The notes under the pieces were generated by a model. That model saw nothing but the letters and a program-made list of their open reading frames with translations, was not told the origin of the DNA and did no database searches. From NCBI GenBank assembly GCA_902783095.1, contig CACZPX010000204.1:1-8223 (forward strand): a DNA stretch of 8,223 bases, read 5' to 3'. This stretch comes from an uncultured Lachnospiraceae bacterium. Lineage in GTDB: Bacteria; Bacillota; Clostridia; Lachnospirales; Lachnospiraceae. Positions within the stretch are counted from its first letter, which is position 1; each line of letters starts with the position of its first letter. Of this stretch, positions 1 to 6,634 are shown in pieces. The translations under genes and the position numbers were made by a program.

Positions 1-300
1 ATCCAGGCCATCGACCTGGAGACGGCGGACCGCTTAAAGGCGTTCTGCCGCGGGATCCAGGCCGCCGCGCCGGTGGACAGTTACCTGACGCCGGAGCCCT
101 GGGCCATGCCCGGCTACGACGACGAGGTGATCATGGCCGCGGGCGCCTTTGTGCAGGGCTCCTCCATCGAGCTTTCGGCCGACGGACCGCTGCGCCCGCC
201 CTATACGGTCTTTTTCCAGGGCGGCCTGACCTTTTATCATGCCAAGCTCGGCATCCTGATGTCCCTGCAAAAACTGGTGGACGCAGGATTGACGATATGA
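1..300 (+). CDS. Methionine gamma-lyase family protein (aluminium-resistance family), C-terminal part
   Basis: The reading frame is open from the first base and ends at TGA 298-300, giving the last 99 residues of a protein that begins before the window. The segment containing PVDSYLTPEPWAMPGY, then VIMAAGAFVQGSSIELSADG, then PYTVFFQGGLTF, matches my memory of the C-terminal region of the PLP-dependent family annotated as methionine gamma-lyase or aluminium-resistance protein (B. subtilis YnbB-like). These are fold-type I PLP enzymes related to cystathionine gamma-synthase. The PLP-binding lysine would lie upstream and cannot be checked. The physiological substrate of this family is not firmly established, so the name is a family label only. 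In clostridia the gene is commonly found near DNA-repair genes, which fits radC following 58 bases later. The family call is fairly secure; the enzymatic role is inference. Confidence 0.85.
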   Translation: MQAIDLETADRLKAFCRGIQAAAPVDSYLTPEPWAMPGYDDEVIMAAGAFVQGSSIELSADGPLRPPYTVFFQGGLTFYHAKLGILMSLQKLVDAGLTI

Positions 301-358
301 GATACTAAAAAGAAGTTCCGCATCGTTTCGGGGGTTGTAATGGGAACCGAAAGGAGCG

Positions 359-1081
359 ATGATGGACGTCATTACACAAAAAGAACATGCTGCCGGGACG
401 ATGAAGGACCTGCCGGTCTCCGAACGTCCCTATGAAAAATGCCGGGCCTATGGCCCCGCCGTATTGAGCGACGCCGAACTGCTGGCTGTGATCCTTCGGA
501 CCGGCTGTCAGGGCCGCCGCGCCTATGATCTGGCGGTCAGTCTGTTAAAGAAGCAGACCGGCGCAAAAAAGCTATCCGCGCTGACGGCCATGCGGACGGA
601 GACGCTGATGCAGACGCCGGGCATAGGACCGGTCAAGGCCGTACAGCTCGTCTGCATCGGGGAACTGGCCAGGAGGCTGCAGCGTGAACGGGCGCGCGGC
701 CGGTTAAAGCTGTCGTCTCCGCAGTCCATTGCGGACTACTTTATGCAGGAGATGAAGGACCTGGGCTACGAGCAGATCCGGGCGGTCTTCTTTGACACCA
801 AGAGCAACCTGATCTGCGAGGAGCTGCTCTCCAGGGGCACCGTCAACATGTCCCTGATCACGCCGCGCGAGATCTTTCTGGCCGCGCTGGCGGTGCAGGC
901 GGTCTTCGTGGTGCTGGTGCATAACCATCCGTCCGGAGATCCCACGCCCAGCCCGGACGACCTGCTGCTGACCAGACGGGTGGCCGAAAGCGGGGCGCTG
1001 ATCGGCATCGAGCTGCTGGACCACATCGTGATCGGCGACGGCACGTATACGAGTTTAAAAGAACAGGGATTGTTTCCATGA
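359..1081 (+). CDS. radC: RadC family JAB-domain protein
   Basis: This 240-residue protein has the full RadC architecture. Residues 20-110 form the N-terminal part, with a helix-hairpin-helix-like TPGIGPVKAVQL at 86-97. A JAB/MPN domain follows at about 115-240. The JAMM metal site is intact: H188-N-H190, P-S-G-D, then S198-x-x-D201, with an upstream acidic pair E154/E155 as candidate catalytic glutamate. PREIF at 169-173 is also typical. RadC was named as a DNA-repair protein, but its biochemical role is unsettled; the domain resembles zinc-dependent deubiquitinase-like peptidases. Two adjacent ATGs, at 359 and 362, could serve as start. The AAGGAG at 351-356 lies 2 bases before the first and 5 before the second, so 362 is the more likely initiator. 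The stop overlaps the mreC start in an ATGA at 1078-1081. Placement just before the mre genes is usual in Firmicutes. Confidence 0.95.
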   Translation: MMDVITQKEHAAGTMKDLPVSERPYEKCRAYGPAVLSDAELLAVILRTGCQGRRAYDLAVSLLKKQTGAKKLSALTAMRTETLMQTPGIGPVKAVQLVCIGELARRLQRERARGRLKLSSPQSIADYFMQEMKDLGYEQIRAVFFDTKSNLICEELLSRGTVNMSLITPREIFLAALAVQAVFVVLVHNHPSGDPTPSPDDLLLTRRVAESGALIGIELLDHIVIGDGTYTSLKEQGLFP

Positions 1082-1923
1082 ACAGAAGAGGCTCCTTTTT
1101 TCAGCCGAAACATCTATTTATCGCATTGCTGGTGATCTGCATCGTGCTGATCGTCTTTTCCGCGCTCTCCAGCAAGGTCAACAACGCGGTCCGCAGCGGG
1201 TTCAACACCGTACTCATGCCCATGCAGAAGGGCCTGAACAGGATCGGCTCCGCCGTATCCGACGAGCTGAGCGAACTCGCGTCCCTGCGCGAGGTGCAGC
1301 AGGAGAACGAGGCGTTGAAGGAAGAACTCGCCTTTTTGCGGCAGGAGAACGCCAAATACCAGCTCCAGACCGCGGAACTGGAAAAATACCGCGAGCTGCT
1401 GGAGATGAAGGATCAGTATCCGGATTATCCCACCATCGGCGCACACGTGATCGGCGAGAATCCGTCCAATTGGGACAAGACCATCCTGATCGACCGCGGT
1501 TCCAACGACGGCATCAAAGAGAACATGAACGTCCTGGCTCAGGGCGGTCTGGTGGGCGTGGTCAAATCGGTCACGGCCAATTCCGCGACCGTGCGCCTGA
1601 TCATCGACCAGGACTGCCAGGTAGGCGCCATGGCCCTGCTCACGGAGGAGGCCTGCATGGTGCGCGGCGATCTGGAACTGTTCTCCCAGGGGCTTCTGAT
1701 GGTAGAGAAGATGGACAAGGACGCCCGCATCTATGAAGACTACAAGATCGTCACCAGCAACCGCAGCAGCCTGTATCTGCCGGGTATCCTGATCGGCTAC
1801 GTCAGGAACATCAATGTGGACGCCAATTCCCTCACCAAGTCCGGCGAGCTGGTGCCCGTCGTGGATTTCACCCATCTGGATTCCGTTCTGGTCATCACGC
1901 AGTTAAAGGAGACCGGGAACTGA
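1078..1923 (+). CDS. mreC: Rod shape-determining protein MreC
   Basis: The 281-residue product is a bitopic membrane protein of the elongation (rod) complex, thought to scaffold PBP2 and RodA outside the membrane. A short basic N-terminus (MNRRG) precedes one membrane helix at about 13-33. A coiled coil rich in E, L and Q follows at about 60-112, then the extracytoplasmic beta-barrel pair. The conserved NWDKTILIDRGSNDGI (131-146) and GGLVGVV (156-162) are typical of the family, as is LPGILIGYV near 234-242. Length is normal for MreC. The start ATG at 1078 overlaps the radC stop and has AGGGA at 1065-1069, 8 bases upstream, so translation is probably coupled. The stop overlaps the mreD start by one base (TGATG at 1921-1925). 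No mreB lies between radC and this gene, although it often precedes mreC. Confidence 0.97.
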   Translation: MNRRGSFFQPKHLFIALLVICIVLIVFSALSSKVNNAVRSGFNTVLMPMQKGLNRIGSAVSDELSELASLREVQQENEALKEELAFLRQENAKYQLQTAELEKYRELLEMKDQYPDYPTIGAHVIGENPSNWDKTILIDRGSNDGIKENMNVLAQGGLVGVVKSVTANSATVRLIIDQDCQVGAMALLTEEACMVRGDLELFSQGLLMVEKMDKDARIYEDYKIVTSNRSSLYLPGILIGYVRNINVDANSLTKSGELVPVVDFTHLDSVLVITQLKETGN

Positions 1924-2441
1924 TGAAGCGCGCGGTCTACTACATTCTGCTGATCCTGGCGGCGTTCATGCTGCAGAACAACGTCTTTCAGGCCATTCGC
2001 TGGATTGACGTCACGCCCAACCTGCTGCTGATCATCACGTTCTGCTACGGTTTTATCCGCGGCCCGGTGGACGGCATGCTGATCGGCTTTTTCTCCGGCC
2101 TGCTGTCCGACCTGTTTTTCGGCACGACCATCGGTTTTTACGCGCTGGTCTACACCATCATCGGCTTTACCAACGGCGAAGTGAGCCGCATCTTCTACAC
2201 GGATTTTATCGACATGCCCATCGTGCTGTGCCTGATCAACGATCTGGCGTACAGCCTGTACGTGTACGTCTTTTCCTTCCTGTTAAAGGGCGTGACCAAT
2301 TTTGTTTTCTATTTAAAAGGAGTGATCCTGCCGGAGATGATCTACACCATGCTGATCACCTTCATCGTCTACAAGCCGCTGCGCAATTTAAACGGCAGAC
2401 TGGAAGAGCGGGAGAAGAGGAGCGCGCAGAAATTTGTTTAA
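1923..2441 (+). CDS. mreD: Rod shape-determining protein MreD
   Basis: This 172-residue, very hydrophobic protein is the polytopic partner of MreC. Five or six membrane segments can be seen, at about residues 4-23, 31-49, 51-69, 70-84, 96-121 and 130-151. Family hallmarks are VTPNLLLIITFCYGFIRG (30-47) and GFFSGLLSDLFFG (55-67), with the conserved glycine and aspartate in the second and third helices. The C-terminal tail (residues 152-172) is charged and probably cytosolic. The start overlaps the mreC stop by one base; AAAGGAG at 1905-1911 lies 11 bases upstream, a somewhat long spacing. The 3' end overlaps the next gene by 8 bases. MreD sequences diverge strongly, so position between mreC and pbp2 adds to the identification. 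Confidence 0.95.
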   Translation: MKRAVYYILLILAAFMLQNNVFQAIRWIDVTPNLLLIITFCYGFIRGPVDGMLIGFFSGLLSDLFFGTTIGFYALVYTIIGFTNGEVSRIFYTDFIDMPIVLCLINDLAYSLYVYVFSFLLKGVTNFVFYLKGVILPEMIYTMLITFIVYKPLRNLNGRLEEREKRSAQKFV

Positions 2442-5364
2442 GGAACTGCTTGCCTTTATCGGCTACAAAATAAAAGAATTCATCACGTCCAGACTGTTCC
2501 CTCTGGCGCTGCTGGTGCTTGTGCTCTTTGCCATCCTGGTGGGGCGGCTGTACAAGCTGCAGATCGTGGAGGGCGCGGACGCGCAGCAGACCTACATCGA
2601 ACAGAAGACGCTGCGCACCATCAGCCTGGACAGCACCCGCGGCAACATCTACGACCGCAAGGGCAACCTGCTCGCCTACAACGAACTGGTCTTTTCCGTG
2701 ACCGTGCAGGATACCGGCGAATACAACGGCTACCAGCGCAACCTGATGATCCTGCGCCTGCTGGACATTCTGGACCGCCACGGCGAGCAGATCATCGAAG
2801 AGCTTCCGCTTGCGATCGATTCCGCGGACCATATCACCTATACCGTGGGGCACGACAGCGTGCTGCGCGTGCTTCGCGACGTCTACGGCAAGCATTCGGT
2901 GCAGGAGGTGATCGACGATGAAAAATGCGACGAGAACATCTCCGCGGAGGGACTCTTCCAGCTTCTGTACGAGCGCTACGGCATCGGCAAGTACGGCCGT
3001 TCGGAGGCCTCCGGCACCTATGAGATCAGCAAAAAAGACGCGCTCCGCGTGATCCACGTGCGCTACCTGCTGGCGCTCTACGCCTACCAGCGCTACAAAT
3101 CCGTGACCATCGTAAAGAGTGTGAGCGAGGATACCATGACCGAGATCCTCGAGCACAACGACGAACTGATCGGCGTCAGCGTGGAAGAGACCTATCAGCG
3201 CAAGTACAACAACGCGGTCTACTTTGCCCACATCATCGGGTATACGGGCAAGGCCAGCAGCGACGATCTGGAGCGCTTAAACGGCGACGACGAGGATCCC
3301 CGCTACCAGTCCGGCGACATCGTCGGCAAGACCGGCATCGAGGCCTCCATGGAAAACGACCTGCAGGGCGTAAAGGGCAGCCGCACCATGTACCTGGACA
3401 GCCTGGGCCGCATCCTGGACGTGAGCGAGGAGACGGATCCCGTCACCGGCAACGACGTCTATCTGTCCATCGACAGCGATCTCCAGATCGGTATCTATCA
3501 CCTGATCGAGCAGCATCTGGCCGGCATTCTGGTGGACAAGCTGGAAAATGACCTGGTCTACAACCCGGCCGGCACCAGCGCCTCCAACCGGAAGCTCTCC
3601 ATCTACGAGGCCTATTATCAGCTGATCAACAACAATATCATCAGCATGGAAGCCCTTTCGGCCGCCGCGCCGGGTACGGTGTCCGCGCAGATCTGGGAGG
3701 CCTTTACGGCCAGACAGCACGAGGTCTACGCCATGATCCGGCAGGAGCTGCTCTCGGATACGCCCACGCCGTACAAGGACCTGGGCGGAGACGTCCCGGA
3801 GGATCGGGAAAACTTCACCAAGACCTATTTCAGCTATGTCTATGAGGTCTTAAAGGACAACGGCTACATCCTCACGGCCAACGTGGACGTCAACGACGAC
3901 GTGTACGTTGCCTACCGTACGGACGAGACCATCAGCCTGAACGAGTTTTTGCGGCACGCGCTGGAACAGAACTGGATCGACGTGACGCGTCTGGGCCTGG
4001 ACGGCAGCTACACCAGCGCGGAGAGCACCTATCAGGCGCTCGTGGCGCGGATCGAAGAACTGCTGCAGGCCAGCAGCGTATTCTCCAAGCGCATCTTCAA
4101 AGACCTGGTGTACAACAAGGGTGTCACCGGCTGCCAGATCTGTCAGGTCCTGTACGAACAGGGCGTTCTGGAGTCGGATCCCCTGGCCGCCGCGGACCTG
4201 GCCACGGGTACGGAGCAGACGGCCTACGATTTTCTGATCTCCAAGATCGAGTCCCTGGAAATCACGCCGGCGCAGCTGGCCATGGATCCCTGTTCGGCGG
4301 CCGTGACCATCGTGGACGTCAATACCGGCGACGTGCTGGCCTGCGTATCCTACCCGAGCTATGACAACAACAAGCTGTCCGGCGCGATCGATACCGCCTA
4401 CTACGCGCAGCTGGTCAACGACATGTCCAGCCCGCTGTACAACACCGCCACGCAGGCCCAGAAGGCGCCCGGCTCCGTGTTCAAGCTGGTCACTACGGCC
4501 GCTGCCCTGGAAGAGGGCGTCGTGACGGCGGATGAGATCCTGCAGCCGGAGGGCGTGTTCACCAAGCTGGGCCTGAACCTGGCCTGCTCCTATTACTCCA
4601 CTTATCATATGCCCCACAACTCCATGAACATCGTGGACGCGATCGCGCAGTCCTGCAACTATTTCTTCTGCGAGATGGGATTCCGGCTGTCCCAGACGGA
4701 CGAAACGGTGCCCGCATCCGAAGAAAACTACAACGAGATGAAGGGCCTTTCCACCATAGAAGAGTACGCCTCGCGCCTGGGCCTTGGCGCCAAGACCGGC
4801 ATCCAGCTGGCGGAGAACGAGCCGCAGATCACCAACACGGCCCCCGTTCCGTCCGCCATCGGTCAGGGCACCAACCTGTTCTCCAACGTACAGCTGGCGC
4901 GCTATCTCGCGACGCTGGCGAACCGCGGCACGATCTACGATCTGACGCTGGTGGACAAGGTCGTGTCCGGCGAGGGCGAAACGGTTTACCAGAGCACGCC
5001 TAAGGTGGAAGGCACCTCCGGCTTTTCCGAATCCACCTGGGACACCATCCAGGAGGGCATGCGCGCCGTGACCACCAAAAACTCCGGCACCAAGAAGAAT
5101 ATCTCCTGCAAGGTGGAGATCGCCGGAAAGACCGGTACGGCAGAAGAGAACAAACTGCGTCCCAACCACGCAAACTTTATCGCCTACGCACCCTACGACG
5201 CCCCGGAGATCGGCGTGGCCGTGACCATCTTAAACGGTTATACGGCCTCCAACTCCGTGAAGATCTCCAGCGACGTCTTTGACCTGTACTACGGCGAGCT
5301 GACGCTGGAGGAGATCCTGGCGCGCGGCGCTTCCAAGGCGAGCGAGACCATGATCCTGGACTAA
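2434..5364 (+). CDS. mrdA: Class B penicillin-binding protein, PBP2/MrdA type, unusually long
   Basis: This is a peptidoglycan DD-transpeptidase, presumably the elongation PBP partnered with RodA. A short cytosolic N-terminus and a membrane helix at about residues 21-38 lead into the dimerisation/pedestal region with RGNIYDRKGNLLAYN (69-83) and GKTGIEASMENDLQG (298-312). All transpeptidase motifs are present: S681-V-F-K684 (nucleophile serine), S740-C-N742 and K899-T-G-T902. At 976 residues it is far longer than E. coli PBP2 (about 633). From the catalytic serine to the end it has normal length, so the extra residues all precede the SxxK motif. The largest block, about 350-614, lies between the VYLSIDSDLQ strand/helix and TIVDVNTGDVLACVSYPSYD. 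The start is TTG at 2434: the frame closes upstream at TAA 2389-2391, no ATG or GTG precedes the membrane helix, and AGAGGAG at 2416-2422 lies 11 bases upstream. Confidence 0.95.
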   Translation: MFKELLAFIGYKIKEFITSRLFPLALLVLVLFAILVGRLYKLQIVEGADAQQTYIEQKTLRTISLDSTRGNIYDRKGNLLAYNELVFSVTVQDTGEYNGYQRNLMILRLLDILDRHGEQIIEELPLAIDSADHITYTVGHDSVLRVLRDVYGKHSVQEVIDDEKCDENISAEGLFQLLYERYGIGKYGRSEASGTYEISKKDALRVIHVRYLLALYAYQRYKSVTIVKSVSEDTMTEILEHNDELIGVSVEETYQRKYNNAVYFAHIIGYTGKASSDDLERLNGDDEDPRYQSGDIVGKTGIEASMENDLQGVKGSRTMYLDSLGRILDVSEETDPVTGNDVYLSIDSDLQIGIYHLIEQHLAGILVDKLENDLVYNPAGTSASNRKLSIYEAYYQLINNNIISMEALSAAAPGTVSAQIWEAFTARQHEVYAMIRQELLSDTPTPYKDLGGDVPEDRENFTKTYFSYVYEVLKDNGYILTANVDVNDDVYVAYRTDETISLNEFLRHALEQNWIDVTRLGLDGSYTSAESTYQALVARIEELLQASSVFSKRIFKDLVYNKGVTGCQICQVLYEQGVLESDPLAAADLATGTEQTAYDFLISKIESLEITPAQLAMDPCSAAVTIVDVNTGDVLACVSYPSYDNNKLSGAIDTAYYAQLVNDMSSPLYNTATQAQKAPGSVFKLVTTAAALEEGVVTADEILQPEGVFTKLGLNLACSYYSTYHMPHNSMNIVDAIAQSCNYFFCEMGFRLSQTDETVPASEENYNEMKGLSTIEEYASRLGLGAKTGIQLAENEPQITNTAPVPSAIGQGTNLFSNVQLARYLATLANRGTIYDLTLVDKVVSGEGETVYQSTPKVEGTSGFSESTWDTIQEGMRAVTTKNSGTKKNISCKVEIAGKTGTAEENKLRPNHANFIAYAPYDAPEIGVAVTILNGYTASNSVKISSDVFDLYYGELTLEEILARGASKASETMILD

Positions 5365-5368
5365 AGCC

Positions 5369-6517
5369 ATGAAGATATTCAAGTTTTCCGAATACCGGAT
5401 CCGAAAATACTGCTTTACCATTATCCTGATCATCGCGGCGCTCTGCGTGATCGGTTATCTGGTGCTGAACTCCGCCATGGCCAACGACGCCACGCGGGAA
5501 TCCACGCTGCAGAAGCAGCTGATCGGCATGCTCGCGGGCGCGGCACTGATGATCCTGCTGTCCTTCGTGGACTATCACGTATTCTTCCGGATCTCGCCCT
5601 TCATCTACATCGGCGTGGTCGTGATGCTCGCGCTGGTCCTGGTCATCGGCAGAAACGTCAACAACGCCACGCGCTGGATCACCATCGGCACCTACGCCCT
5701 GCAGCCCTCCGAGTTTACCAAGATCGGCATCATCCTGGTGTTTTCCGCCTATTTCAACCGCTTCCGGGAGTCGATCAACAAACCGCTCACGCTGGGGCTG
5801 TCCCTTCTGATCGCCGCAGTCCCGATGTTTCTGATCTACCGCGAGCCGGACCTTTCCACGACCATCGTGCACGTTTTCATCTTTCTGTGCCTGCTGTACG
5901 TAGCGAAGCTGAGCTATAAGTGGATCCTTGGCGCGCTGGCCGTGGTGATCCCGACAGCGGTCTTTATCGTGTACCGCATGATGAACCAGGCCAAGGTGAT
6001 CCAGAACTACCAGATGAACCGCATCCTGGCCTGGCTGAATCCGTCTCAGTTTTCGTCCAGCGGCCTGACGACCCAGCAGGACAACTCCATCCTGGCGATC
6101 TCTTCCGGCCAGCTGTACGGCAAGGGCCTGAACACCACCAGCTTTGAATCGGTGAAAAACGGCAATTTCCTGTCCGAGGAAAACTGCGATTTCATCTTTG
6201 CCGTGGTGGGAGAGGAACTGGGCTTTGTGGGCAGCGTGGTGATCATCGCCCTGCTGCTGCTTCTGGTGTTCCAGTGCTTTAAGATCGCCTACCGGGCTAA
6301 GGACCTGGGAGGCCGGCTGATCGCGACCGGCATGGGCGCCATGATCGCGTTCCAGGGCTTCGTCAACATCGGCGTGGCCGTGGGGATCATGCCCAACACC
6401 GGCCTGCCGCTGCCGTTTTTAAGCGCCGGCGTAAGCTCCGTGCTGAGCCTTTTCATCGGCATGGGCGTGGTGCTGAACGTGGGGCTGCAGCGCAGAAACC
6501 CGGACGCCGAGTGGTGA
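5369..6517 (+). CDS. rodA: Peptidoglycan glycosyltransferase RodA (SEDS family)
   Basis: The 382-residue polytopic protein belongs to the SEDS family (RodA/FtsW/SpoVE), which polymerises lipid II into glycan strands. About ten hydrophobic segments are visible. Family landmarks are NNATRWITIGTYALQPSEFTK (98-118, W103), EPDLST (159-164), GQLYGKG (247-253), a DFIFAVVGEELGFVG block (274-288) with the aspartate I take to be the essential extracellular-loop residue, and TGLPLPFLSAGVSS (344-357). RodA is preferred over FtsW or SpoVE because the gene follows a PBP2-type gene by only 4 bases and completes the mreCD-pbp2 cluster. Two signature positions depart from the usual form: NCDFIF instead of HTDFIF, and LPFLSAGVSS instead of LPFxSYGxxS. 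No strong ribosome binding site precedes the ATG, so reinitiation after the PBP stop is likely. Confidence 0.93.
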   Translation: MKIFKFSEYRIRKYCFTIILIIAALCVIGYLVLNSAMANDATRESTLQKQLIGMLAGAALMILLSFVDYHVFFRISPFIYIGVVVMLALVLVIGRNVNNATRWITIGTYALQPSEFTKIGIILVFSAYFNRFRESINKPLTLGLSLLIAAVPMFLIYREPDLSTTIVHVFIFLCLLYVAKLSYKWILGALAVVIPTAVFIVYRMMNQAKVIQNYQMNRILAWLNPSQFSSSGLTTQQDNSILAISSGQLYGKGLNTTSFESVKNGNFLSEENCDFIFAVVGEELGFVGSVVIIALLLLLVFQCFKIAYRAKDLGGRLIATGMGAMIAFQGFVNIGVAVGIMPNTGLPLPFLSAGVSSVLSLFIGMGVVLNVGLQRRNPDAEW

Positions 6518-6521
6518 GTTT

Positions 6522-6544
6522 TTGCCTTGTGATTTCACGGGCAA
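6522..6544. repeat. Imperfect palindrome after rodA, overlapping the next promoter
   Basis: TTGCC at 6522-6526 pairs with GGCAA at 6540-6544, and inside it GTGA (6529-6532) mirrors TCAC (6535-6538). As RNA this forms a two-part stem with a small loop, followed by UCGUUU rather than a clean U-run. It could be a weak rodA terminator or, as DNA, an operator, because it covers the predicted -35 box of the next gene. No other terminator is visible after rodA. Confidence 0.4.
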
Positions 6545-6555
6545 TCGTTTATAAT
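6527..6555 (+). promoter_or_regulatory. Predicted sigma-A type promoter of the P-loop gene
   Basis: A perfect -10 box TATAAT lies at 6550-6555. TTGTGA at 6527-6532, matching four of six consensus -35 positions, is exactly 17 bases upstream. Transcription would start near 6562, leaving a leader of about 73 bases before the ATG at 6635. The promoter begins 9 bases after the rodA stop, so the P-loop gene can be expressed independently of the cell-shape operon. Confidence 0.75.
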
Positions 6556-6561
6556 GAATAC

Positions 6562-6580
6562 GGCAGGACACAGTCCTGTC
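6562..6580 (+). repeat. Perfect inverted repeat at the predicted 5' end of the leader RNA
   Basis: CAGGAC (6564-6569), a 3-base ACA loop and GTCCTG (6573-6578) form a perfect 6-bp inverted repeat. A G-U and a G-C pair (6563/6579 and 6562/6580) extend the RNA stem to 8 bp. It starts at or within a base or two of the predicted transcript start and has no U-run after it, so it is not a terminator. A 5'-protecting hairpin or a protein-binding operator are both possible. Confidence 0.6.
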
Positions 6581-6619
6581 ACACGAAACGGCTATTCATA
6601 CCGAATTTAGAATAAAAAC

Positions 6620-6634
6620 AGGAGGACCTCCCCC
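6620..6634 (+). promoter_or_regulatory. Strong Shine-Dalgarno followed by its own complement
   Basis: AGGAGG at 6620-6625, 9 bases before the ATG, is a near-perfect ribosome binding site and fixes the start of the P-loop gene. It is followed at once by CCTCC (6627-6631), the exact complement of GGAGG. GGAG (6621-6624) can fold on CTCC (6628-6631) with a 3-base loop, which would hide the site. Confidence 0.6.

Noticed and set aside
316..341. A possible radC promoter with TGTAAT at 336-341
   Set aside because: The only upstream hexamer resembling a -35 has the wrong spacing (about 14 bases), and no TTGACA-like box sits at 16-18 bases. Read-through from upstream is as likely.
2362..3231. A 289-codon minus-strand frame over the mreD end and PBP2 start, and a similar 253-codon frame over mreC (1114-1875)
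   Set aside because: Both lie opposite well-supported genes, have low-complexity V/H/D/L composition and no supporting ribosome binding site that I could see.
3850..5169. A long open frame of 439 codons on the minus strand inside the PBP2 gene
   Set aside because: It is antisense to a clearly identified gene. Its H/V/G/R-rich composition is what results from reading GC-rich codons backwards, and it has no recognisable domain.
6581..6614. ATTC/GAAT and TATTC/GAATA short inverted repeats in the P-loop gene leader, tested as an SOS box or regulator site
   Set aside because: They do not fit the SOS consensus, are only 4-5 bases long in an AT-rich stretch and could easily arise by chance.
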